A stretch of 64,000 nt of DNA from Emticicia fluvialis (lineage in GTDB: Bacteria > Bacteroidota > Bacteroidia > Cytophagales > Spirosomataceae), in the NCBI RefSeq assembly GCF_024793945.1, contig NZ_JANUSD010000021.1:18153-82152 (forward strand), given 5' to 3'. The translations under genes were made by a program, and so were the position numbers. The notes beneath the pieces are model-generated. The model worked only from the letters and a program-made list of their open reading frames with translations, was not told where the DNA came from and searched no databases. Positions 18,694 through 26,895 of this stretch are shown here, in pieces. Numbering within the stretch: position 1 is the stretch's first letter; each line of letters opens with the position of its first letter.

Positions 18694-19500
18694 ATGAATA
18701 TTACAGAAATCTTAGGATTTGCTTCTTCAGTATTAATTGGCATAAGCCTGGGCCTGATAGGTGGTGGCGGGAGCATCCTTACCCTGCCGGTTCTGGTTTA
18801 TCTGCTGCATGTAAACCCTGTGTTGTCAACGGCGTATTCTCTTTTTGTAGTGGGTACTACGTCATTAATCGGGTCGGCCAATTACATGAAGCAAAAGTTG
18901 GTTAATTATCAGGCCGCTTTGGTTTTTGCTGTGCCTTCATTCATTACTGTTTTTCTTACCCGCAAATATCTGGTGCCTGCCATACCAGACCCTATTCTGG
19001 CAGTTGGTGGTTTTGAACTCTCAAAAAATTTAGGGGTAATGCTGTTTTTCGCCATTATTATGCTGGCGGCTGCTTATTCTATGATCAAAAATAAAAAACA
19101 GCAGGCAGATGCGGAAGACGGGGCAATCAGATTTAATTATTTTATGATTGCGTTGGAAGGCGCAGTAGTAGGAACCCTGACAGGTGTGGTGGGCGCCGGA
19201 GGTGGTTTTTTGATTATTCCGGCACTGGTATTGTTTGCCCACCTGCCCATGAAGTCGGCGGTAGGTACTTCATTGCTTATCATCGCGGCGAAATCATTGA
19301 TTGGTTTTCTGGGCGACCTGTCTAATCTGGATGTAGACTGGCCATTTCTGCTCGAATTTACGGCCTTGTCTGTAGTAGGCATTTTTGCAGGCACGTATCT
19401 TTCAAAGTTTATTGCAGGCGAAAAACTAAAGAAAGGCTTTGGCTGGTTTGTGCTTCTGATGGGTACCTACATACTATTAAAAGAGCTGGTGTTAAAATAA
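18694..19500 (+). CDS. TauE/SafE family sulfite exporter-type permease
   Basis: A 268-residue membrane protein, starting at MNITEILGFASS rather than the ATG four codons upstream, because the inferred transcription start leaves almost no leader for the latter. Seven to eight hydrophobic helices. The first half has SLGLIGGGGSILTLPVL and the second half GTLTGVVGAGGGFLIIPAL, the duplicated TauE motif. The family exports sulfite, sulfoacetate or related anions. Placed directly before a CstB-like gene, as in the staphylococcal cst locus, it probably removes sulfite or related products of persulfide oxidation. Confidence 0.9.
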   Translation: MNITEILGFASSVLIGISLGLIGGGGSILTLPVLVYLLHVNPVLSTAYSLFVVGTTSLIGSANYMKQKLVNYQAALVFAVPSFITVFLTRKYLVPAIPDPILAVGGFELSKNLGVMLFFAIIMLAAAYSMIKNKKQQADAEDGAIRFNYFMIALEGAVVGTLTGVVGAGGGFLIIPALVLFAHLPMKSAVGTSLLIIAAKSLIGFLGDLSNLDVDWPFLLEFTALSVVGIFAGTYLSKFIAGEKLKKGFGWFVLLMGTYILLKELVLK

Positions 19501-19509
19501 CAGCCTTGC

Positions 19510-19553
19510 GTAATATAAGTCACAGACACGAAAAGGTATGAATAATAAATTTG
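19510..19553 (+). promoter_or_regulatory. Promoter 2 of the shared island signature (cstB)
   Basis: GTAATATAAGTCAC at 19510-19523 is followed 22 bases later by TAAATTTG at 19546-19553, the same geometry as before tauE and the porin gene. The inferred transcription start is near 19560, giving an 18-base leader to the cstB ATG. Confidence 0.6.
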
Positions 19554-19577
19554 TAACAAAATTAAACTAATCTAAAG

Positions 19578-20993
19578 ATGTTTTTTCAACATATATACGA
19601 CAAATCGCTGGCGCAGGGAAGTTATTTTATTGGCTGCCAGAAAGCCGGTGTGGCAATGGTTATTGACCCCAAAAGAGATGTAGATACCTACCTTGAAATA
19701 GCCCGGCAGAACAATATGCAAATTACACATATTGCTGAAACGCATATTCATGCCGATTTCCTTTCAGGTGCCAGAGAACTGGCTGCCATTACCGGTGCCG
19801 GTATGTACCTGTCAGATGAAGGCGGCCCCGACTGGCAATATGCTTTTGACCACATAGGGCTGAAAGACGGTAGCCTTATTAAGGTAGGCAATCTGAAATT
19901 TGAGGTGCTGCATACACCGGGGCACACGCCAGAAAGCATCAGTTTTCTTCTGACAGATACGCCAGCCTCCAGTGCGCCCGTTATGCTGTTTACCGGAGAT
20001 TTTGTTTTTGTCGGCGATATTGGCAGACCAGACTTACTGGAAAAAGCCGCTGGATTAAAAGGTACTATGGATGCAGGTGCCAGACAAATGTATCTGTCGT
20101 TGCAGAAGTTTGAGCAACTGCCTGATTACGTGCAGGTTTGGCCAGGGCATGGGGCTGGTTCGGCCTGTGGTAAGGCTTTGGGCGCTGTAGCCAGCACCAC
20201 AGTAGGCTATGAGAAGATAAGAAACTGGGCTTTTCAATACCCTGAAGACCCCGAAGGTTTTTCGGAGAGTCTGTTGGCTGACCAGCCTGAACCTCCTAAG
20301 TACTTTGCCATGATGAAAATGCTTAACAAGACAGACAGACCCTTGTTAACAACGGTACCCGAACAGACAAAGTTAACCGCCGAGCAGGTGCTGGAAGGGT
20401 TGGCTGCAGGAATACAGCTGATTGATACCCGCAATAAGGCTGATTTTGCAGCCGGGTACGTACCCGGGAGCCTGAATGTTCAGGGTAATAACTCTTTTGC
20501 TACCTGGATGGGCTGTTTTTTGAATTATCAGGAGCCATTTATGCTGGTGGCTGAAGATAAGCAGATTGAAGACCTTACCCGCAAACTAATGCGTATAGGC
20601 CTTGATAACGTGCTGGGTTATGTAAATGATGTAAATAGCCTTGGTATTGAACTTGAAGTAAGCCATGTGCTGACTACTGATGAATTCAGGAATATGGCCA
20701 GCAATGATGACATTCAGCTTATTGATTTAAGAGGTGCATCTGAATATAAAACCGGACACATACCTGGCGCCGAAAATGTATTTATTGGCACCCTGCCGCA
20801 AAATCTTGATAAGCTGAATAAAGACAAAGAGGTTGTGATTTACTGCCAGGGAGGCGACAGAGCCACCATTGGATATTCTATACTGAAAAAAAACGGATTT
20901 GAGCGCATTAGCAATTACTCGGGTGGTATGAACGAATGGGTAAAAACAGGTAATACAGTGGCAATAGAAGAAACTATTGTTAACCTGGTTTAA
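19578..20993 (+). CDS. CstB-like persulfide dioxygenase with two rhodanese domains
   Basis: A 471-residue three-domain protein. Residues 1-~240 are a metallo-beta-lactamase fold persulfide dioxygenase with iron ligands in ETHIHADF (His56, His58, Asp60), HTPGHT, TGDFVFVGDIGRPD and WPGHGAGSACGK; Cys197 corresponds to the conserved Cys near residue 201 of staphylococcal CstB. Residues ~265-355 are a rhodanese-like domain lacking a catalytic Cys loop (pseudo-rhodanese). Residues ~365-465 are an active rhodanese with Cys423 in CQGGDR. CstB-type enzymes convert low-molecular-weight persulfides and O2 to sulfite/thiosulfate. Cytosolic. Gene order tauE-cstB matches sulfide-detoxification loci. Confidence 0.92.
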   Translation: MFFQHIYDKSLAQGSYFIGCQKAGVAMVIDPKRDVDTYLEIARQNNMQITHIAETHIHADFLSGARELAAITGAGMYLSDEGGPDWQYAFDHIGLKDGSLIKVGNLKFEVLHTPGHTPESISFLLTDTPASSAPVMLFTGDFVFVGDIGRPDLLEKAAGLKGTMDAGARQMYLSLQKFEQLPDYVQVWPGHGAGSACGKALGAVASTTVGYEKIRNWAFQYPEDPEGFSESLLADQPEPPKYFAMMKMLNKTDRPLLTTVPEQTKLTAEQVLEGLAAGIQLIDTRNKADFAAGYVPGSLNVQGNNSFATWMGCFLNYQEPFMLVAEDKQIEDLTRKLMRIGLDNVLGYVNDVNSLGIELEVSHVLTTDEFRNMASNDDIQLIDLRGASEYKTGHIPGAENVFIGTLPQNLDKLNKDKEVVIYCQGGDRATIGYSILKKNGFERISNYSGGMNEWVKTGNTVAIEETIVNLV

Positions 20994-21039
20994 TTCGGTG
21001 TTCTCTACAGCAGGATCTTTAAAGGGAGAGAACAGAACC

Positions 21040-21083
21040 CAACCCCGCAGACGTTTATATTTATTGTAAAGTTTGTGGGGTTG
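21040..21083 (+). other. Hairpin between cstB and the cytochrome gene
   Basis: CAACCCCGCAGAC (21040-21052) can pair with GTTTGTGGGGTTG (21071-21083), 13 bp with two G-T pairs and an 18-base loop. No T-run follows. It may be a weak terminator or an mRNA-stability element. Confidence 0.45.
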
Positions 21084-21151
21084 TAGAAAAGTTTCCTAAG
21101 CCATATTAAGTACAGATTTATATCATTATTTTGCAGCAAAAAACACCCAGC

Positions 21152-22192
21152 ATGGATATCAGGCTTTTACAAAAACAAATCAGAAGGGTTTCGCTGGTTC
21201 TGCGCTTATCGGTTCTGCTTGTTTTTGTTTCTATTGCCGCATTAATTTATACGCTTTATTTTCCTCATTCAAACAGAACTTTTACAAAAACAAAACAGCC
21301 TGCCAACGTTGCGTCAGATTCTAATTTTGTAAATGTGTGGAGTGCCCCGTCCGACTGGCGATTAAGCCGCCTTGCCGTTGACGAACAGGAAAGCATTAAG
21401 TATGGCCGTGAACTGATAGCCCATACTTCGGCCTATCTGGGGCCTAAGGGCAGCGTGGCGGCTATATCAAACGGGATGAACTGCCAGAACTGCCATCTGG
21501 AGGCCGGAACCAAACCCTGGGGAAATAATTATTTTGGAGTACAAGCCAATTATCCAAGATTCAGAGAACGTTCGGGTACTAAAGAGAACCAGGTAAAGCG
21601 GGTTAACGATTGCTTTGAACGCAGCCTGAACGGACATCCGCTTGATTCCACCAGTAAAGAGATGAAGGCAATTCTGGCATATATTAAATGGTTAGGCGCT
21701 GATGTGCCGCATAAAACCACACCCAAAGGTACAGGCATTTTTAAACTTAAATTGCTTGACCGCGCAGCAGACCCCATTAAAGGTAAGGCTGTGTATGAGC
21801 AAAAATGCGCCAGCTGCCACCAGAAAAATGGAGAGGGTATGCTGGCCGAAAGCGGTAGAGAGTATAGTTTTCCGCCGTTGTGGGGGCAACATAGTTATAA
21901 TGTTGGGGCTGGGTTATTCCGGATATCAAACTTTGCCGGTTATGTAAAGTTAAATATGCCTTTGGGGGCTTCTTTTGATAAGCCACAACTAACCGACGAG
22001 GAAGCATGGGATGTAGCCGCTTTTGTGAACACTATGCCCAGACCAACCAAAGATTTAAGTCATGACTGGCCCAAAGTTGCCGCAAAGCCTTTTGACCATC
22101 CTTTTGGGCCTTATGCCGACCCGTTCTCAGAGGTTCAGCATAAATACGGGCCTTTCAAGCCTATTAAAGACTGGAAGGCATCTCATCACTAA
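21152..22192 (+). CDS. Dihaem c-type cytochrome, TsdA-like thiosulfate dehydrogenase
   Basis: The ATG at 21152 (MDIRLLQKQIRR) is preferred to a TTG seven codons upstream; this gives 346 residues. A membrane-anchoring or uncleaved signal helix spans ~13-36. Two haem-binding sites: CQNCH (111-115) and CASCH (219-223). The first half closely resembles TsdA: GMNCQNCHLEAGTKPWGNN, and NDCFERSLNG whose Cys154 is a candidate for the unusual cysteine axial ligand of TsdA haem 1. Met in KLNMPLGASF is a candidate ligand of haem 2. Predicted periplasmic oxidation of two thiosulfates to tetrathionate, or the reverse. SoxX/SoxA-like cytochromes are the alternative. Confidence 0.82.
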   Translation: MDIRLLQKQIRRVSLVLRLSVLLVFVSIAALIYTLYFPHSNRTFTKTKQPANVASDSNFVNVWSAPSDWRLSRLAVDEQESIKYGRELIAHTSAYLGPKGSVAAISNGMNCQNCHLEAGTKPWGNNYFGVQANYPRFRERSGTKENQVKRVNDCFERSLNGHPLDSTSKEMKAILAYIKWLGADVPHKTTPKGTGIFKLKLLDRAADPIKGKAVYEQKCASCHQKNGEGMLAESGREYSFPPLWGQHSYNVGAGLFRISNFAGYVKLNMPLGASFDKPQLTDEEAWDVAAFVNTMPRPTKDLSHDWPKVAAKPFDHPFGPYADPFSEVQHKYGPFKPIKDWKASHH

Positions 22193-22276
22193 CAAGACAA
22201 TTTTAATATATTAGATAAGTAATGAACAGTATCTCGCAGCCGGGGTACTGTTTTTATTTACTTTTCCTGTAAGAAT

Positions 22277-22320
22277 GTAACATTTGTCACGGTACTGCCC
22301 AACCAGGCCATGTAGTTTTG
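22277..22320 (+). promoter_or_regulatory. Promoter 3 of the shared island signature (porin operon)
   Basis: GTAACATTTGTCAC at 22277-22290, the most symmetrical copy (GTaACA-TT-TGTcAC), followed 22 bases later by TAGTTTTG at 22313-22320. The inferred start near 22327 lies 13 bases before the porin ATG. Confidence 0.65.
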
Positions 22321-22339
22321 TAATACTAATTACTGATAC

Positions 22340-23740
22340 ATGAGGCAAATAAGTGTGGTTTACCTGCTGTGCCTGTTTTTTATACCAGTACAAATGCTAA
22401 AAGGGCAGGAGCAGAAGGCTGTGATTAAAACGGATACTTCAATAATAGCTTACAAGCTGATTAAAAATGGCAGGCTTTATGGCAGAGCGCGGAATTATTT
22501 TTCTGCCACCGTTAATCAGGGGGCGCTGACCGATTATTTCGCCTGGGCAGCCGGTGCAGGTATCGGTTATGAGTCGCCCGTTTTTTTCAAACATTTCAGT
22601 ATGGGCATCAGCGGTTTTACGCAGTTTAACCTGTGGGCATCAGACATGCTGAAACCAGACCCCACAACCAGGCAGGTAAACCGTTATGAAGTAGGGCTTT
22701 TTAATATAGAAGACCCGAACTCCGGTAAGGACCAGACTCGACTGGAAGAACTTTACCTCAGATTCAGAGCAGGCCGGAAAATGAATATCACAGCAGGCAG
22801 GCAGTACCCGTCAAGCCCATTTTTAAACGTGCAGGATGGCAGAATGCAACCTACGCTGATAGAAGCTGTGGTGACAGACTGGAAACCCACCCAAAATCTG
22901 GCTATTCATGCCGAATACATCGGTAAAATTTCACCTCGTTCAACTATTAAATGGTTTTCAGTAGGCAACAGTATGGGGGTTTATCCGATGGGTGTAAACC
23001 CTGACGGCTCGGTCTCTGCTTATAAAAATAACATCACAACCCGCGGCATTGGTGTACTGGGTTTAACCTTTACCAGAAAAAACTGGCAAATACAACTTTG
23101 GGATACTTATCTGGACCAGGTACTGAATACTGCCTTTGCTCAGGTTGAATGGAGGTCGGTACCCCAGGCAGGATTTAACTGGTTTGCAGGCGCGCAGGCT
23201 GTTTTTCAGCATACGCTGGCCGATGGCGGTAATGCCGACCCGGCCAAAACTTACGCCTTGCCCGGTGGTGGTGCGCAGGTGTTTTCAGGTCGGTTCGGCC
23301 GGCAGGCGAAAAATTTCAGCTGGTTCGTAAACGTAACCAGAATTACTGACAAGGGCAGATACCTGATGCCCAGAGAATGGGGCAAAGAACCCTTCTATAC
23401 TTTTATGCCCCGCGAGAGAAACGATGGTTTCGGCGATTTATCTGCTGTTTCAATTAACACTGCCCTGCAGTTAAGGTCTGATTTGAGTCTGGAAATAAGC
23501 GGAGGGTATTATCAATTGCCTGATGTAAAGAACTACAACCTTAATAAATACGGAATGCCATCGTACACCCAGTTGAATCTTTCAGTTACCCATAAGTTCG
23601 GCCAATACCTGCGTGGCCTGAGTACCCGCCTGTTATTGATGAGGAAAGACGCCACGGGTGAAACCTACCAGAACATGAAATTTATATTCAACAAAGTGAA
23701 TATGACACACCTGAACTTAATTACAAATTACCAATTCTAA
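22340..23740 (+). CDS. OprD-like outer-membrane porin
   Basis: A 466-residue exported protein (signal MRQISVVYLLCLFFIPVQMLKG, cleavage near KGQEQ) made of alternating amphipathic strands ending in a terminal aromatic strand, LNLITNYQF, which is the beta-barrel C-terminal signature. OprD-type features: GRLYGRARNYFSAT, AWAAGAGIGYESP, LYLRFRAGRKMNITAGRQY and GRMQPTLIEAVVTDW. It probably forms an 18-strand substrate-specific channel. Placed 11 bases before the first YeeE/YedE gene, it could admit thiosulfate or another sulfur anion across the outer membrane for the inner-membrane permeases; this is inference from context. Confidence 0.75.
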   Translation: MRQISVVYLLCLFFIPVQMLKGQEQKAVIKTDTSIIAYKLIKNGRLYGRARNYFSATVNQGALTDYFAWAAGAGIGYESPVFFKHFSMGISGFTQFNLWASDMLKPDPTTRQVNRYEVGLFNIEDPNSGKDQTRLEELYLRFRAGRKMNITAGRQYPSSPFLNVQDGRMQPTLIEAVVTDWKPTQNLAIHAEYIGKISPRSTIKWFSVGNSMGVYPMGVNPDGSVSAYKNNITTRGIGVLGLTFTRKNWQIQLWDTYLDQVLNTAFAQVEWRSVPQAGFNWFAGAQAVFQHTLADGGNADPAKTYALPGGGAQVFSGRFGRQAKNFSWFVNVTRITDKGRYLMPREWGKEPFYTFMPRERNDGFGDLSAVSINTALQLRSDLSLEISGGYYQLPDVKNYNLNKYGMPSYTQLNLSVTHKFGQYLRGLSTRLLLMRKDATGETYQNMKFIFNKVNMTHLNLITNYQF

Positions 23741-23751
23741 AAAAAATCCTT

Positions 23752-24327
23752 ATGAAAGAAATCCTCGAACTGATTACCCAACCCTGGCCCTGGTATGTTG
23801 CCGGGCCGCTTATTGGTCTTACAGTACCCACACTGCTATTAATTGGCAACAAATCTTTTGGTATCTCTTCTTCTTTGCGGCATATATGCGCTGCTTGTTT
23901 TCCGGCAGATATTCCTTTTTTTAAATACAACTGGAAAAACGAAATATGGAATCTGGTTTTTGTATTGGGGGTATTTTTTGGAGGAATGATAGCCACCCAT
24001 TTTCTTGAGAATCCGAATGCCTTTGTGTTGTCTGAAAATACCATAGCAGACCTTAAAGCGCTCGGCATAAAAGATTTCGGCGGTTTAATGCCCGCCGATT
24101 TGTTTACAGTAGCAGAGTTGTTTACCTTAAAAGGCTTTGTGTTTTTTGTGGTGGGTGGTTTTATGGTTGGTTTTGGTACGCGCTATGCAGGCGGCTGTAC
24201 TTCCGGCCATGCCATTATGGGGTTGTCTAATCTGCAATGGCCCAGTCTGGTGGCTACCTGCTGTTTTATGGCTGGGGGCATTTTTATGACGCACCTCGTT
24301 CTTCCACATATTTTAAAACTTGTTTAA
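23752..24327 (+). CDS. YeeE/YedE family permease, N-terminal half protein (copy 1)
   Basis: A 191-residue membrane protein with about four helices and the sulfur-transport signature FGTRYAGGCTSGH; the Cys corresponds to one of the essential cysteines known from the thiosulfate transporter TsuA. ISSSLRHICAAC near residues 40-50 adds a second conserved Cys. It is half the length of a fused YeeE and works with the next gene, which supplies the other half. Starts 11 bases after the porin stop, so clearly the same operon. Likely imports thiosulfate or another reduced sulfur species through the inner membrane. Confidence 0.9.
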   Translation: MKEILELITQPWPWYVAGPLIGLTVPTLLLIGNKSFGISSSLRHICAACFPADIPFFKYNWKNEIWNLVFVLGVFFGGMIATHFLENPNAFVLSENTIADLKALGIKDFGGLMPADLFTVAELFTLKGFVFFVVGGFMVGFGTRYAGGCTSGHAIMGLSNLQWPSLVATCCFMAGGIFMTHLVLPHILKLV

Positions 24328-24351
24328 GCATTAAAACCACTTTGTACTTCA

Positions 24352-24849
24352 ATGAAAACCACTAAAGAGCAGATTGAAATAAGCGGGGAACCCTTTATAT
24401 GTGAAGCCCCTAACGATATGAAAAGAGCCGAAGGCCCTTTGGAAAACCTGAAATATCTGGTGGTAGGCATAGCCTTCGGTATTGTTTTTGTGAAGGCCGA
24501 AATCATTTCCTGGTTTCGTATTCAGGAGATGTTCAGGTTTCAGAGCTTCCACATGTATGGCGTAATAGGTAGCGCCATTCTGGTAGGTATGGTATCTGTC
24601 TATCTGATAAAAAAATACAACATTAAAACTATGAATGGAGAAGAGGTGATTTTCCACCCCAAGAAATTCCAGAAAGGCCAGATTTACGGCGGTTTGATTT
24701 TCGGGTTGGGTTGGGCACTAACGGGCGCCTGTCCGGGCCCGCTTTTTGCTCAGATAGGGAGTGGCTTTGTTGTGGTACTTGTTACATTGGCCAGTGCAGT
24801 GGCAGGTACCTGGGTGTATGGTTTTTTGAAAGATAAGCTTCCCAACTGA
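24352..24849 (+). CDS. YeeE/YedE family permease, C-terminal half protein (copy 1)
   Basis: A 165-residue partner of the preceding gene (24-base spacing). Four hydrophobic segments; motifs EIISWFRIQEMFRFQSFHMY and GLGWALTGACPGPLFAQIG, with the conserved Cys of the second YeeE half. The cytosolic N-terminal 35 residues are acidic. Together the two proteins reconstitute a full YeeE/YedE channel. The operon ends at a good terminator at 24877-24911. Confidence 0.9.
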   Translation: MKTTKEQIEISGEPFICEAPNDMKRAEGPLENLKYLVVGIAFGIVFVKAEIISWFRIQEMFRFQSFHMYGVIGSAILVGMVSVYLIKKYNIKTMNGEEVIFHPKKFQKGQIYGGLIFGLGWALTGACPGPLFAQIGSGFVVVLVTLASAVAGTWVYGFLKDKLPN

Positions 24850-24876
24850 CCGAGGTTTAGATGGTTAAATGTTGAG

Positions 24877-24911
24877 ATAACTCCGGATGTTTTTTCCGGA
24901 GTTATTTTCTT
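24877..24911 (+). terminator. Intrinsic terminator of the porin-YeeE operon
   Basis: ATAACTCCGGA (24877-24887) pairs perfectly with TCCGGAGTTAT (24895-24905) around a seven-base loop and runs into TTTCTT. Confidence 0.85.
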
Positions 24912-24963
24912 AACATAGATTTTAACTGAATCAGATATCATATTTAGAAAAGTATATCTGCCA

Positions 24964-25599
24964 TTAATTCAGCCTTGGGTCTGTTGGGTAGTTAGATAAC
25001 ACCTTGTATTCGCCACCCATGTTTTTTAGCACCGAACGCCAGAACTGGTCTGCCGGGGTATCAAAAATAAAATGGGCATTGGTTTCTGTAACAATCCATG
25101 AATCGCGCTTCATTTCGTCATCCAGTTGCCCGGCCGACCACCCCGAATATCCTACAAAAAGGCGAATGTCTTTTTCTGTAATTTTACCGATGTTAATCAG
25201 TGTTTTCACGCTTTCAAAATCTCCTGACCAGTAGATACCTCCACCCAGCGAAACAGCCCCTTCAATTTCATCACCAAGGCGATGAATAAAGTGCAAAGTG
25301 TTCTGTTCAACGGGGCCACCCAGAAACAAAGGCAGGTCTCCGTAAATATTCTCCATTACGTCGTCCAGTTTCAGGTTAGTGGTCTGGTTCAGTACCAGCC
25401 CGAAAGACCCCTGCGCGTTATGTTCACACAATAGCACAACGCTCCGTTCAAAATTGGGGTCACCTAAAAACGGTTCAGCAATTAATAATTTCCCTTTACC
25501 TACCGGCATATTCCTTGGCTTATGTGTAAAAAAATATTTTTGTATTCGTGCGGTATACCAAAACACCGCGTTAGCAACCGCTCTGAAAACATTCTCCAA
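24964..25599 (-). CDS. YqgE/AlgH family protein (UPF0301)
   Basis: 211 residues as drawn; the family-typical part begins at GKGKLLIAEPFLGDPNFERS, so the Met at 25509 (MPVGKGK) is an alternative start giving 181 residues. Family signatures follow: VVLLCEHNAQGSFGLVLNQ, FLGGPVEQNTLHFIH, and RLFVGYSGWSAGQLDDEM. The function of YqgE/AlgH is not settled. It sits inside the sulfur island but on the opposite strand, and nothing suggests a sulfur role. Confidence 0.88.
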   Translation of the reverse strand: MENVFRAVANAVFWYTARIQKYFFTHKPRNMPVGKGKLLIAEPFLGDPNFERSVVLLCEHNAQGSFGLVLNQTTNLKLDDVMENIYGDLPLFLGGPVEQNTLHFIHRLGDEIEGAVSLGGGIYWSGDFESVKTLINIGKITEKDIRLFVGYSGWSAGQLDDEMKRDSWIVTETNAHFIFDTPADQFWRSVLKNMGGEYKVLSNYPTDPRLN

Positions 25600-25713
25600 A
25601 ATAGAGGTTTTCAGACTAACGAAAAAACAATTTCCTGAAAATCTTGCTATTGTAAATTTAAAATTTATGAACTATATTGCCTTGCGAATTGAACTTTTAA
25701 TCTTAATAGTTAT

Positions 25714-26223
25714 ATGGGCAGGAAAGTTTTAGTTTTGAATGCCGACTATAGTGCATTAAGTATCTGTACCGTTCCCAAAGCTTTTTCGTTAGTGTACCTC
25801 AACAAAGCTGAACTGGTATCAGACTCCCAGCGGGGCTACCTCCGGACCGTCAGTAGCACTTATCCGCTCCCCTCAGTTATCAGGCTTCACCGTTACGTAA
25901 GTTTACCGTTCAAAGGTGTGATGCTCAGCAGGCAGAATGTATTCAGGCGGGACGGTAACAAATGTGTGTACTGCGGAAGCCACGAAGACCTCACCCTCGA
26001 CCACCTGACACCTAAATCAAAAGGCGGAAAAACAAACTGGGATAACCTGGTAACCGCCTGTCGCCGTTGCAACTCCCGAAAAGGCGACCTTTCCCCTGAA
26101 GAAGCAAACCTCTCTCTCTCCCGAAGACCCTACAAGCCCTCATTTATTATGTTCCTCCGCGATTTCGCAGGCTCCATAGAGGAGAACTGGGTTCCTTTTC
26201 TGGGTATCAGAGAGAAAACATAA
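25714..26223 (+). CDS. HNH endonuclease family protein
   Basis: A 169-residue protein with a C-terminal HNH zinc-finger nuclease domain: CVYCGSHEDLTLDHLTPKSKGG, then NWDNLVTACRRCNSRKG, giving two CxxC knuckles and the catalytic His in DHL. The N-terminal 70 residues (GRKVLVLNADYSALSI) are typical of a widespread Bacteroidota/cyanobacterial HNH family often annotated McrA-like but usually not in restriction systems. No methylase is nearby. It separates the two YeeE/YedE pairs. Confidence 0.88.
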   Translation: MGRKVLVLNADYSALSICTVPKAFSLVYLNKAELVSDSQRGYLRTVSSTYPLPSVIRLHRYVSLPFKGVMLSRQNVFRRDGNKCVYCGSHEDLTLDHLTPKSKGGKTNWDNLVTACRRCNSRKGDLSPEEANLSLSRRPYKPSFIMFLRDFAGSIEENWVPFLGIREKT

Positions 26224-26310
26224 GGCTTTAAACTCATTGTATTATCATGCCGGTAGTTTATTAGCATAAACTAATCAATAAGTAGTCTATAATTGTAGTA
26301 GATTATTTTG

Positions 26311-26318
26311 TAGGTTTG
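26311..26318 (+). promoter_or_regulatory. Candidate -7 element of the second YeeE/YedE pair
   Basis: TAGGTTTG matches TAnnTTTG and ends 19 bases before the ATG at 26338. The GTAAC-type operator of the other island promoters is not present at the matching place. Confidence 0.45.
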
Positions 26319-26337
26319 TGCATAAAACTATTGTAAT

Positions 26338-26895
26338 ATGCTCGAACTTCTCAAACAGCCCTGGCATTGGTCAGTAGCCGGTGTCATTATAGGTCTTTTT
26401 GTCCCTTTGCTCTTAGTAGCCGGCAATAAGGCTTTCGGAATCTCGTCGTCTATGCGGCATATCTGTGCAGCTATTCTGCCCGCTAAAATTCCTTACTTTA
26501 ATTATGACTGGAAGAAAGAAAGCTGGAATCTGGTTTTTGTAGCCGGTGTAGTTATCGGTGGCTGGATAGCGGCGCATCTGCTTACTAACCCTGAACCTGT
26601 AAAAATAGCCGACAGCACCCGTGCTTATCTGCAATCTATTGGTATTCAGGAGTACGGCGCTCTGGTACCCACCGATTTGTTCAGCTGGGAAAACCTACTG
26701 ACCATTCGCGGATTCATATTTATGGTAGTAGGGGGCTTTCTGGTAGGTTTTGGCACCCGCTATGCAGGTGGTTGTACTTCGGGGCATTCTATTATGGGTT
26801 TGTCTAATCTGCAATTGCCCTCGCTTATAGCCACTATCTGTTTTATGGCAGGTGGTTTTATAGTTACCTGGTTTGTAATACCCTATTTAAAATGA
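26338..26895 (+). CDS. YeeE/YedE family permease, N-terminal half protein (copy 2)
   Basis: A 185-residue paralogue of the gene at 23752, with the same motifs ISSSMRHICAA and FGTRYAGGCTSGHSIMGLSN, and clear similarity along the full length, so the pair was duplicated. Four or so helices. It overlaps the next gene by four bases (ATGA), showing tight translational coupling. Probable transport of thiosulfate-type anions. Confidence 0.9.
   Translation: MLELLKQPWHWSVAGVIIGLFVPLLLVAGNKAFGISSSMRHICAAILPAKIPYFNYDWKKESWNLVFVAGVVIGGWIAAHLLTNPEPVKIADSTRAYLQSIGIQEYGALVPTDLFSWENLLTIRGFIFMVVGGFLVGFGTRYAGGCTSGHSIMGLSNLQLPSLIATICFMAGGFIVTWFVIPYLK

Noticed and set aside
19578..20993. Annotation as glyoxalase II or a beta-lactamase
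   Set aside because: The MBL domain carries the ETHIHADF and WPGHGAGSACGK motifs and is fused to two rhodanese domains, which is the CstB plan.
21152..22192. SoxA/SoxX cytochrome as first choice
   Set aside because: No other sox genes are present, and the first-haem region with NDCFERSLNG fits TsdA better; kept as alternative only.
25714..26223. Restriction endonuclease system
   Set aside because: No methyltransferase or specificity gene adjacent; the HNH protein belongs to a widespread stand-alone type.
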